Below are positions 54,638-63,000 of a stretch of DNA of 64,000 nt, one piece after another. The stretch's first letter is position 1; every line of letters begins with the position of its first letter. A program made the position numbers and the translations under genes. The notes under the pieces were generated by a model. The model searched no databases and was not told the origin of the DNA. It saw only the letters and a list, made by a program, of their open reading frames with translations. The stretch lies in the NCBI GenBank assembly GCA_021323865.1, contig JAJPKF010000012.1:1-64000 (forward strand), written 5' to 3'. Origin of the DNA: Pseudomonadota bacterium. GTDB lineage: Bacteria > Chloroflexota > UBA5177 > JAJPKF01.

Positions 54638-55757
54638 GTGAGGACGACCCGCCGCACATCGTTTGCCACTCTCGGCATCTGCTGGATCATCCTGTCGCTG
54701 GTCGCTGCGATGCTGGCCAGCCCGTTCGCCGCCCTCGCCAAAGCTCCGGGAGTCCGCGCCGTATCCGGGACCTCAGGCCTGATGGCAGTTGGATGCGGTA
54801 AGGCCGGATCCTGCATGGTTGGAGGCTACCTGACTTCCAGTACCTCCAGTGGAGCGATGGCGGTTGTGAAGAACGGTGTCCCGGGGCACGGTCGTGTGAT
54901 CTCAGGTACCGAGGAGCTGGACGCCATGTCTTGCCCAACCGTCACCTTTTGTGAAGCGACCGGTTCCAGTGCCGCGGGGAAGCCTGTGGTGGTTTCGATC
55001 AAGAAGGGTGTGGCTGGAAAGCCCGTCGTCGTTTCCGGTGCGACGCTGCTGTGGGGAGTGTCGTGTGTCGGACCGAAGGTCTGCACGATCATCGGGGGAC
55101 GGAGCCGATATCAAGAAGAGCGATCAGAATCCGGTCGTGGTGGGTCTGGTGAAGAACGGAAAGCCAAGCTAAGTTACCACGGTCTCCGGCGCTGCCGCCA
55201 TCGGCATGACGGCCATCGGTATCTCTTGCCTCTGGAAGAAGAATATCTGCGTGGGTCTGGGCTTCGGAATCTTTGGCCCCGACACAAACCTGCAGGACAA
55301 GACTGCGGTCATCGATATCAAAGCAGGCAAGCCTTCAGGCGTGAGCTATCTTGTGAACGACGAGCTGGATGCCATCTCGTGCACCACGCCACTCAATTGC
55401 ATGGCAGTGGGACACGGAGTGCGGAAGCAAGAGGTGGGGGTGATCTCCGTCATCAAGAACGGTCGTGTCGCAGGCGACTCCATCGTTACCGGCAGCAGCT
55501 GGCTATACGGCATCTCATGTTGGAGCAAGAAGGTCTGTGAGGGCTCTGGACTTGTCGACACTTCGAGCAGTGGCGCGACGGCAGCCGTCACGTTTTCGGT
55601 GCGCAACGGCAAGGCGGGCGGCGCCGGTCGGGTTCCCGGGTCGTCCAACCTGGTCGCCATTTCCTGTGCCGGGAAGGGCATCTGTCTGGCCACCGGGACC
55701 AACACTAACACGCTGGGAAGCCAGAAAGGCGTGGTGTATTCCATCATCTCCAAGTGA
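54638..55757 (+). pseudogene. Broken gene for a secreted Cys-paired seven-repeat protein
   Basis: The GTG at 54638 (AAGGAG upstream) opens a protein with a signal peptide (CWIILSLVAAMLASPFAALA). Seven repeats of about 45 residues follow, each with a C-x5/6-C pair and NG or KG turn: VGCGKAGSCMVGG, MSCPTVTFCEATG, VSCVGPKVCTIIG, ISCLWKKNICVGLG, ISCTTPLNCMAVG, ISCWSKKVCEGSG, ISCAGKGICLATG. The frame shifts at a run of five G (55094-55098): removing one G restores it. In the restored frame a TAA stands at 55170-55172, and reading resumes from there to 55757. So two lesions interrupt it, or the sequence has errors. Confidence 0.7.
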
Positions 55758-55783
55758 TGGAACGGCCGGCTGGTCAGCGCTTC

Positions 55784-56665
55784 CTAACCTGACTCCGAAC
55801 GGATCAGAATCCGGTTCTGCCATGGGTCGGCAAGCTCGACGCCGTCGGCCTGATGCGACAGCGGCACGCCCGCCCGATCGAGGCGCTGGAGCAGCTCAGA
55901 CCGGCCGTTCTCGTCGGGTAGACAGATCGCGAAACGCCTCAGCTGGGCGACGTTCTGGGGCGCGGGCCCCGCACCCTGGCTATGCCAGGTGTTCAGTCCC
56001 AAGTGATGGTGGTAACCGCCGGCCGAAACGAACAGCGCGGTGGGCATGGCCGCCACGACATCGAAGCCTAGAGTTTGGCTGTAGAACTGGCCCGCCTCTT
56101 CGATGTCCCCCACCTGCAGGTGAACGTGTCCCATGCGCGTACCCCCGGGAAGGCCGGTAAACTCCTGCCCTCCAGTTTCTGCCTCTCGCACCAGTCCCGA
56201 GAGGTCTATGGGCGCGTTTCCCATGCGAATCCGACCTTCGTCCCAATGCCACTGCCCGCGAGGCCGGTCTCTGTAAACCTCTATGCCATGCCCGTCAGGG
56301 TCCTCCAGATACAGAGCCTCGCTCACGAGGTGATCGGCATGGCCCAACGGGTTCCCAAGTGACAGCCAATGCCTGGCCCACATACCAAGGTCGGCTCGCG
56401 TCGGGAGGAGGATCGCGAAGTGGTAGAGGCCGGTGTAGCTACGACCACCGCGCGGCCAGGGACGGGCATCCGGGACCTCGGAAAGCTGGAGCAACGGACG
56501 GTCCTCACCCACGCCCAGCGTTGCCGTGCTTGCGTTCTGCGCCAGCAGTCGCATGCCGACGGCATCAGTGTAGTAGGCGACAGATCGCCCAAGGTCCGCA
56601 ACGCTAAGGAACACGCTACCCACGGTGGTTGCCGGATGGATTGACTCCCGTGTGAGAGCGGTCAT
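55784..56665 (-). CDS. Two-domain VOC/extradiol dioxygenase-like protein
   Basis: The 293-residue product has two vicinal-oxygen-chelate modules, the first with SVFLSVADLGRSVAYYTDAV and YHFAILLPTRADL, the second with GHVHLQVGDIEEAGQFYSQT and HHHLGLNTW. The histidine and Glu positions fit a metal site. The pattern resembles CatE-like catechol 2,3-dioxygenases. The substrate is unknown. The ATG at 56663-56665 has AGGAGA upstream. Confidence 0.86.
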   Translation of the reverse strand: MTALTRESIHPATTVGSVFLSVADLGRSVAYYTDAVGMRLLAQNASTATLGVGEDRPLLQLSEVPDARPWPRGGRSYTGLYHFAILLPTRADLGMWARHWLSLGNPLGHADHLVSEALYLEDPDGHGIEVYRDRPRGQWHWDEGRIRMGNAPIDLSGLVREAETGGQEFTGLPGGTRMGHVHLQVGDIEEAGQFYSQTLGFDVVAAMPTALFVSAGGYHHHLGLNTWHSQGAGPAPQNVAQLRRFAICLPDENGRSELLQRLDRAGVPLSHQADGVELADPWQNRILIRSESG

Positions 56666-56891
56666 CGTTGTCTCCTGACGGCTTGACGGTATCTCATATT
56701 GTCCCACTCAAGCCGCGAGGGCCTACTGGCTCAGACGTTGAGATGACCCCGGTGGCCAACCGGCTGCTTCAGGAAATTGTTGGTCCCGGGTGGATGTGCG
56801 ATGGCTACCCTCGTCCCCAGCTTCAAGAACAATGTCGAGATCGGACAGCGAAGATCGATGAAGGCGATCTGTTCCCGGTTCCTGACCGCAG

Positions 56892-57458
56892 TTAGCGGCG
56901 GAGTCTTCCGACGGCAAACACGACCGCGACCGCAACGGACAGTAGCGACAACGCCTGGAAGACGATTTGTGTGTAGCCGGCCCAGCCCAACGATTTCAAC
57001 ACGATGCTGCCGAACCTGCCTTGTGCCAGACTCAGGATTAAGAGTCCGCTCGCCACCAGATAGCCGACGAATATGGCCGCCGCGACCACAACCTCGAGTG
57101 GCCGGCTCACCCGACGCCGCACAACCCGGCTGGCCGTTTCACCGACGGCCAAACCGATGAATATGGCAATGAACCACAGGGCGAAGGAGATATCGAGCGC
57201 AAAGTACCAGCAGATCGTCGCCACCAGCAGCGATGCCAGACCCGCAAGCGCCAGCCGTCCGGGGGCGACGTCGAACTGCGCCGGCCTTCGAAGTTGCGCG
57301 CAGCTGCGGCACCGGACTCCGACCGGCGTGAAGACCATGCAGCGCGGACAGAGGTAGGAGGCGCACTTTCCGCAGGACACCACGGTTGACACAGCCGGGT
57401 GGTTGACGCAGAAGTGCTCCTCGACAGTCTCGTAGGTTGGATCCGGCTCGAGACTCAC
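56892..57458 (-). CDS. Membrane protein with N-terminal zinc-binding motif
   Basis: The 188-residue product starts with a B-box-like or rhomboid-associated zinc region (HFCVNHPAVSTVVSCGKCAS, YLCPRCMVFTPVGVRCRSCA) followed by four membrane helices (about 70-90, 92-110, 120-140 and 160-180). No protease motif is seen. It overlaps the dcd stop as GTGA. Confidence 0.7.
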   Translation of the reverse strand: MSLEPDPTYETVEEHFCVNHPAVSTVVSCGKCASYLCPRCMVFTPVGVRCRSCAQLRRPAQFDVAPGRLALAGLASLLVATICWYFALDISFALWFIAIFIGLAVGETASRVVRRRVSRPLEVVVAAAIFVGYLVASGLLILSLAQGRFGSIVLKSLGWAGYTQIVFQALSLLSVAVAVVFAVGRLRR

Positions 57459-58048
57459 GGGGCGACCTGCTGCCGTCCCTTGATCCTCTCCACGTCCCAG
57501 TCGCGGTAGAGCCGAGGCAGCATGTCATACGGCGTCCATCGCGCCTCCTGCCCGTACTTTCCGCGATACTCTTTCAGCGTTTCGCCCACGAAATCAAACT
57601 TGATCTGGCAAATGCGAATGCCGACAGGGATCGAGATCGAGCACGTTGAATGGTTGCTGATCTCCATCGTCCAACGAGAGATATATCCAACATCCCCAAC
57701 GCCCGCACACTTACAAACGGAGAGGCTGGATCGGCCGATGCTGCTCCGGGCGTGCATGGTGGTGGTGATGCCGTTCTTGGCTCCGACCACCTCGTCGGTG
57801 TGGGCCAGGATCGTCGTTCCCGGCTTCACGACAATGGCCTCCGATGCCCTCCGAGGTTCGCCCCAAAATGCCAGAGCCTGATCCTCGTCGGTGAAGTCGA
57901 TGATTTCGAAGTACTTGGTGGGCTCGAAGTACCAGGGACCCAGGCGGCAGTCGTAGGAGTTGGTACCAAGCTGACGTTCGTCGAACGGCTCGATGACGAT
58001 GTTTCCCGCGGCTCGCTCTTCGAGAACACGCTTATCGGATAGGAGCAA
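57455..58048 (-). CDS. dcd: dCTP deaminase
   Basis: The enzyme converts dCTP to dUTP for thymidine synthesis. The 197-residue product starts LLLSDKRVLEERAAGNIVIE with QLGTNSYDCRLG, GTTILAHTDEVVGAKNGITT, the active-site HARSSIGRSSL and VGIRICQIKFDFVG. It is full length. A longer frame begins at 58087, but the TTG at 58048 places the start where relatives begin. It is divergent from argS. Confidence 0.92.
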   Translation of the reverse strand: MLLSDKRVLEERAAGNIVIEPFDERQLGTNSYDCRLGPWYFEPTKYFEIIDFTDEDQALAFWGEPRRASEAIVVKPGTTILAHTDEVVGAKNGITTTMHARSSIGRSSLSVCKCAGVGDVGYISRWTMEISNHSTCSISIPVGIRICQIKFDFVGETLKEYRGKYGQEARWTPYDMLPRLYRDWDVERIKGRQQVAP

Positions 58049-58183
58049 CCAAGGTCTCCAGCGGCCGCTCGCAGCAGCCAGTCGCAATGCGCCGAATTCT
58101 ACCTATGCCCACGTAAAATGAGCTACCTCGGGGCCGTCAGCGAGGCGGGGAGCGGGACTCGAGACCGGGTGCTTCCAAACTAA

Positions 58184-58251
58184 GCAGCGGCTGCGCTGCA
58201 GCGGAATGCATCGGGTGTGACTGCTCGTCCCTGTCGCTGGGCACGCATTCC
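58184..58251 (+). promoter_or_regulatory. Structured leader upstream of argS
   Basis: GCAGCG (58184-58189) and CGCTGC (58194-58199) form a perfect 6-bp hairpin. Just after it, GGAATGC (58203-58209) and GCATTCC (58245-58251) form a 7-bp stem that encloses 35 bases. Both lie in the dcd-argS gap, 27 bases or more before the argS start. No T-box signature is present. This may be a regulatory leader or a small RNA. Confidence 0.35.
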
Positions 58252-58277
58252 AACATGAGCCATCGAAGGGGGGACGT

Positions 58278-60152
58278 CTGGATCCACTGGCCGCGTTTCG
58301 CGACGAGATCCGCCGGTACCTATCCGCACAAGGGGCTCAGTCGGAGCAGATCGTCATCTCGGCGCCGCCAAACCCCACGATGGGCGAGGCGTCGACAAAT
58401 CTCGCCTTCCTTTTGTCGAGGGAACGTGGAGCGGCGCCTCGTCAGGTTGCCGAATCGCTGGTCGAGCCCTTCGAACCTGCTCAATTCCGGTTCATCGACC
58501 GGATTGAGGTAGCAGGCGCCGGCTTCATCAACTTCTTCCTGAACTATGAGGAGTTTCTGCCATTCGCGGTCGAGGCTATTGAAGCCAGTAGCGCCGAGTT
58601 TGGACGGCCGGCGGATCTAACCAGACTCCGGATCCTTATCGAGCACACCGCCGTCAATCCGAACAAGGAGTGGCATGTTGGCCACTTGCGGAACGCGGTC
58701 ATCGGGGACGTTCTGGTCCGGGCAGCCAGGCTGGCCGGTCATGACGTTGAGGTTCAGAACTACATCGACGACACTGGCCGTCAGGTCGCCGAAGCGATTT
58801 ACGCGCTGGAGCGCTATGGCGCCTCATCCGCTTCGGATTGTCAAAAGTACGATCAGTACGTCGGCTCCTACTACGTGCGCGTCAACGCGGAGCTCGCCGA
58901 GGCTTCGGAAGGGTCTCGCCACCAAGAACTGGACGCCGGAATCACACGAACGCTGCACGAGCTGGAGTCGGGCGCACACCGAGGCCAGGTCGAGCGAATC
59001 GTTCGCGCTCAACTGGAGACGGCGAAGAGATTGGGGGCTGAGTACGACTTACTCGTTTGGGAAAGCGACATCGTCCAAGCGCGGCTCCTCGACGAGGCGC
59101 TCGAGTCCCTCAAGCGGTCACCTCGGGTATACGTTCCCACCGAAGGGGAGTATCTGGGGGCGCTAGTTATCGAGGTACCTCCGGGTTCCGGATCGGAAGA
59201 GGAATCGGACGAGAAGCTGCTGCGAGTACTGGTTCGTTCCAATGGGCTGCCTACCTACACGGGCAAGGACATGGCCTACATGATGTGGAAGTTCGGCCTG
59301 CTCAAGGAAAGGCTGCGACGGTGCATTTGGGACACAGGGGCACCTGGTCCGGTCTGGACCACCTGCCCAGACGGCGACGTGTTCGATCCGCGACCACCGG
59401 ATCGGGTGATCAACGTCGTCGGTGAGCATCAAGCGCTGCAGCAGCAGACGGTTTTGGAAGGCTTGGCCGCTGCCGGTTTTGAGGACGAGGCGCGACGTGC
59501 CGAGCACTTTTCCTATGGGATGGTGCGTGAGAAGACAGGCCGCATTCAGGGACGAAGGGGATCAGGAGCCTCCGCGGACGAGATTCTCGACGAGGCGCTT
59601 GAGGTGGCGGTCCAGCGAGTCAACGAGAAGCAGTCGGACACGGAAGCGGCCGAGCGGCGGGCGGTTGCCGAGGCGATCGCCGTTGGCGCAGTGAGATATC
59701 TCATGGTTCAGTACAGTCCACCGAAGCCCATCGTCTTCGACATGCACGACGTCGTGAGCTTCGAAGGCAATACCGGCCTCTACATCCAATACGCACTCGT
59801 CAGAATGAACGCGGTGCTCCGCCGGGCCACCAAAGACCTCGGTCTCGGTAGCGAGGACATCCGGGGTGGCGATCTGGCCCTCCTTCAGTCAGAGCCGGAA
59901 CGCCGGTTGGTGCTGAAGCTGGCTCGCTTTCCTCACGCGGTTGAGTCCACGCTGCGAACGCTCGGAGTGAATCTCGTCGCCGAGTATGCCCATGAGCTGG
60001 CGGCAGAGTTCAGTCAGTTCTACCGTGACTGCCCCATCTTGTCCGCTCCCGAGGAGCTGCGACTGGCCCGCCTGCGGCTGGTCACGGCGACGAGGAGAGT
60101 TCTGACAAATGTGGCCGGAGTCATTGGGATTCCGGTCGTGGATTACCTGTAG
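58278..60152 (+). CDS. argS: Arginyl-tRNA synthetase
   Basis: The product charges tRNA-Arg. It has the HIGH-region motif HTAVNPNKEWHVGHLRNAVI, NYIDDTGRQVAEAIYALERY, NVVGEHQALQQQTVLEGLAA and FSYGMVREKTGRIQGRRGS, the last at the KMSKS position with little resemblance to it, as is common in ArgRS. The first ATG (58380) would remove half of the N-terminal tRNA-binding domain; the same frame upstream reads DPLAAFRDEIRRYLSAQG, matching family N-termini. No ATG, GTG or TTG exists in that stretch. The CTG at 58278 with GGGGGG a few bases upstream is the likely start (624 residues). Confidence 0.92.
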   Translation: MDPLAAFRDEIRRYLSAQGAQSEQIVISAPPNPTMGEASTNLAFLLSRERGAAPRQVAESLVEPFEPAQFRFIDRIEVAGAGFINFFLNYEEFLPFAVEAIEASSAEFGRPADLTRLRILIEHTAVNPNKEWHVGHLRNAVIGDVLVRAARLAGHDVEVQNYIDDTGRQVAEAIYALERYGASSASDCQKYDQYVGSYYVRVNAELAEASEGSRHQELDAGITRTLHELESGAHRGQVERIVRAQLETAKRLGAEYDLLVWESDIVQARLLDEALESLKRSPRVYVPTEGEYLGALVIEVPPGSGSEEESDEKLLRVLVRSNGLPTYTGKDMAYMMWKFGLLKERLRRCIWDTGAPGPVWTTCPDGDVFDPRPPDRVINVVGEHQALQQQTVLEGLAAAGFEDEARRAEHFSYGMVREKTGRIQGRRGSGASADEILDEALEVAVQRVNEKQSDTEAAERRAVAEAIAVGAVRYLMVQYSPPKPIVFDMHDVVSFEGNTGLYIQYALVRMNAVLRRATKDLGLGSEDIRGGDLALLQSEPERRLVLKLARFPHAVESTLRTLGVNLVAEYAHELAAEFSQFYRDCPILSAPEELRLARLRLVTATRRVLTNVAGVIGIPVVDYL

Positions 60153-60153
60153 G

Positions 60154-60387
60154 TCACGATCCGATGATCCCAATGCCGGCCAGGACCAGGCCAACCACAA
60201 TCAGAATCCCGGCCACACGGAAAAGACGAGACGACGAACCGCCAGAGAGCAACAGGGCGACGCCGGCCGCAACCATGATGATCCCACCGACAAAGAACAT
60301 GATGCGGGAACGCCACGACCGGGGCTGCCGTGCAGAACGGCGGGCTCGCGCCCGTTCCGCTCGACGACGCGCCCGCCTACGACCCAT
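60154..60387 (-). CDS. Small two-helix membrane protein
   Basis: The 77-residue product has a strongly basic N-terminus (fifteen Arg or Lys in the first 30) and two helices (about 31-49 and 56-75). No family is recognised. The ATG at 60385-60387 has AGGAA upstream. It is convergent with argS and divergent from the thioesterase gene. Confidence 0.55.
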   Translation of the reverse strand: MGRRRARRRAERARARRSARQPRSWRSRIMFFVGGIIMVAAGVALLLSGGSSSRLFRVAGILIVVGLVLAGIGIIGS

Positions 60388-60426
60388 GTGTGTTCCTGCT
60401 CAGGTCGGCACTCAAGGTCTTCCCTC

Positions 60427-60861
60427 ATGAGTGTGAACCAGATGTCTGAGGGTCGCAAGCTGCAGCTTCAAGGATGCTTCGTCTGTGGGACCACCAACCC
60501 AAAGGGCCTCCACGCAGAGTTCGAGAAGACCGAGGGGGGAGCCGAAGCGATTTACGTCCCCGCTCGAGAACAAGAAGGGTGGCCGGGCATCATCCACGGC
60601 GGCATCCTCCTGGCGCTTATGGATGAGGCAATGAGCTACGCCCTCTTCTTTCACGATATCCACGCGTTTACGGCTAGGCTGGATTCTCGTTTTCGGCGAC
60701 CGGCCAGACCGGATGAGGCGCTGCGGATCACCGCCGAGATGTTCAACCGGCGACGTCCGCTGGTGGATGCCACGGCTCGGATCACCACCGTCGTCGGTGC
60801 TGTAGCGGTGGCAGAGGCGTCCGGCCGCTATCGCATTGTGGGTCGGGAGCTCGAGGCCTAA
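60427..60861 (+). CDS. Hotdog-fold thioesterase (PaaI-like)
   Basis: The 144-residue product has an N-terminal CFVCGTTNPKGLHAEFE and the hotdog core GWPGIIHGGILLALMDEAMS and ALRITAEMFNRRRPLVDATA. Such enzymes hydrolyse acyl-CoA thioesters; the substrate is unknown. The ATG at 60427 is chosen; an open frame upstream runs antisense to another gene. Confidence 0.85.
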   Translation: MSVNQMSEGRKLQLQGCFVCGTTNPKGLHAEFEKTEGGAEAIYVPAREQEGWPGIIHGGILLALMDEAMSYALFFHDIHAFTARLDSRFRRPARPDEALRITAEMFNRRRPLVDATARITTVVGAVAVAEASGRYRIVGRELEA

Positions 60862-60864
60862 GGG

Positions 60865-62976
60865 TTGACTGCGGCGGGTCGAGGCGACGTCCTCGGCGGG
60901 CTGAATCAGCAACAGCGCGAGGCGGTCACACACGCCGGTGGGCCCCTCCTCATCACCGCGGGACCCGGAACGGGGAAAACGCGCGTGGTTGTGCATCGCA
61001 TTGCCTATCTGGTTGGGGTAGCGGGCCTGGCCCCTGAAAGCCTCGCCGCGGTGACCTTCACAAACCGGGCCGCCGATGAGATGCGGACTCGCACCGCTCA
61101 GCTTATCGGCGAAGGGAGCGCCCGAGTGGCAATCGGTACCTTTCATTGGCTCGGACATCGCCTTCTCCGTCGGTACGGTCGATTCACCCCCTTTGGGTCC
61201 AACTTCACTCTTCTGACCCCCAGGGAGTCCGGCCGGATTCTCGCCGGAGTGATCCGCCGTCAGCTCATGTCACACGGCGCGGACACAAAACAGCGGTTTG
61301 ACGACGATCGACTTCCGACGGATCTTTCCCGGCTCCAGGACGCCGTGAGCGCGCTCCGGAATCGGGGAAGCGTCGTTTCACCAGCCGGCTTCGACGTTCA
61401 GGCTGCCGTCATGGCCTACGAGCGGGAGCTCCGCGAGCGCCGCGCACTGGACCTCGACGACCTCATCCTTCAGACGATTCAACTGCTTGAATCCCACAAT
61501 TCCATTCGAACCCGGGTCAACCATCGCCTCTCGCACGTCCTGGTAGACGAGTATCAGGACGCCAATCCACAGCAGGTTCGACTGCTCCAGCTCTTGGTCG
61601 GGGGAAAGGGCTCCATAACCGTCGTGGGCGACGAGGACCAGGCGATCTACGGCTGGCGACACGCGGACGTGGCCGAGATGCTCCACTTTCCTGACCGCTT
61701 TCCTGGGGCGCGCATCGTCCGACTCGAAGAGAGCTATCGCTCGACCAAGCGGATTTTGGCCGTGTCCAACAGTCTTGTCGAGCACAACCGGCTTCGACTG
61801 GGCAAGCGCATCTTCACACAGAACCCGGCCGGTCAGAAACCGACCGTGTTTGCCGCGGGCGACGCCAGCGAGGAAGCGGCCTTTGTCATTGCCACCGTTC
61901 GCACATTGCAGGATGCCGGACTCAATCCCGATAATATCGCCGTTCTCTTTCGCCTGAACGCTCAGTCTCGACCTTTGGAAGAAGCCTTCGTACGTGGGGC
62001 GATCCCATATCACATTGAGGGCCTTCGGTTCTATGAGCGGCCGGAAATCGTCCGCGTCCTGGACGCCCTGCGAGTGATTGCGGATCCTGAGGATCGTGAT
62101 GCGTGGCGCGGACTTCTCACCCGTGTTCGCGGACTTGGGGCTCGCCGCGTTGCTCTTCTTTTGCCGGATGAGGGGCAACCTCTGCAACTGCTCGGCCGGG
62201 ACCTGCCGGGTTTTCTCCCAGCCGCCGCACGTGCATCGGTTCGACTTCTCACCGAGTTGGTGCACCACGAAGCCGGCCGGCCGCCTCAAAGTGGCATGTT
62301 GGTAGACACAATCAGACAAATCGTCGCCCACCTCGACGCCGTGCTGGGCCCGCTCGATTCAGCCGCCGAGAGCGAATCCGAGCAAGCCAACCTCGACGAG
62401 CTTCTTTCCGTGGCGACTCAGTACGAAAGCTCCCGGGCGGCGAGCCGGCGCGACTTTCTCGATCACGTTACCCTGTCGGGTGGACCGTCATCGACGGCAT
62501 CCGGCGTTCGCCTGATGACCCTGCATGGAGCAAAGGGCTCAGAATTCGACGTCGTTTTCATCACGGGTCTGGAAGACGGATTGCTTCCGCATCGGAAGGC
62601 GTTCGAGGCACCGGATCAGGTGGAGGAGGAACGGAGACTGCTCTACGTAGGCATGACGAGACCCCGAAGCCGGCTATTCCTCACCTACGCTCGCACCCGG
62701 GCCGTCGGGGGGCAACTCACCGCGAATCCTCCGTCTCGGTTTCTGGAGGAGATCCCACCTCAGTTGCTGACGGTTGAGTTTGGTGTGGGCCGCCGTCCTC
62801 GCGACCGCTTGTCACGCGTCGACATCGGTGATAAGGTAGCCCATGCCCGCTGGGGTCACGGAGTGGTAGTGCAGGTCGAAGGGACCGGAAGAGATAGCAT
62901 GGTTTCTATACTCTTCTTGGACGGCTCCCGTCAACGAGTGCAGCTTCGACACGCTCCACTGCAGCGGGTGCAATGA
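60865..62976 (+). CDS. pcrA: UvrD/PcrA-type DNA helicase
   Basis: The 703-residue product is a superfamily 1A helicase. It has the Q motif LNQQQREAVTH, Walker A ITAGPGTGKTRVVVHRI, motif II VLVDEYQDANPQQ, motif III GDEDQAIYGWRHAD, motif V LMTLHGAKGSEFDVVFITG and motif VI YVGMTRPRSRLFLTYA. The C-terminal VDIGDKVAHARWGHGVVV is the PcrA-type Tudor-like domain that binds RNA polymerase. It works in excision repair and replication restart. The TTG start at 60865 is three bases after the thioesterase stop. Confidence 0.93.
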   Translation: MTAAGRGDVLGGLNQQQREAVTHAGGPLLITAGPGTGKTRVVVHRIAYLVGVAGLAPESLAAVTFTNRAADEMRTRTAQLIGEGSARVAIGTFHWLGHRLLRRYGRFTPFGSNFTLLTPRESGRILAGVIRRQLMSHGADTKQRFDDDRLPTDLSRLQDAVSALRNRGSVVSPAGFDVQAAVMAYERELRERRALDLDDLILQTIQLLESHNSIRTRVNHRLSHVLVDEYQDANPQQVRLLQLLVGGKGSITVVGDEDQAIYGWRHADVAEMLHFPDRFPGARIVRLEESYRSTKRILAVSNSLVEHNRLRLGKRIFTQNPAGQKPTVFAAGDASEEAAFVIATVRTLQDAGLNPDNIAVLFRLNAQSRPLEEAFVRGAIPYHIEGLRFYERPEIVRVLDALRVIADPEDRDAWRGLLTRVRGLGARRVALLLPDEGQPLQLLGRDLPGFLPAAARASVRLLTELVHHEAGRPPQSGMLVDTIRQIVAHLDAVLGPLDSAAESESEQANLDELLSVATQYESSRAASRRDFLDHVTLSGGPSSTASGVRLMTLHGAKGSEFDVVFITGLEDGLLPHRKAFEAPDQVEEERRLLYVGMTRPRSRLFLTYARTRAVGGQLTANPPSRFLEEIPPQLLTVEFGVGRRPRDRLSRVDIGDKVAHARWGHGVVVQVEGTGRDSMVSILFLDGSRQRVQLRHAPLQRVQ

Positions 62977-63000
62977 GTCGGAAGTGCTACGAGTCACCTC

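Noticed and set aside
58088..58277. T-box riboswitch upstream of argS
   Set aside because: No UGGNACCGCG-like antiterminator or specifier loop sequence is present.
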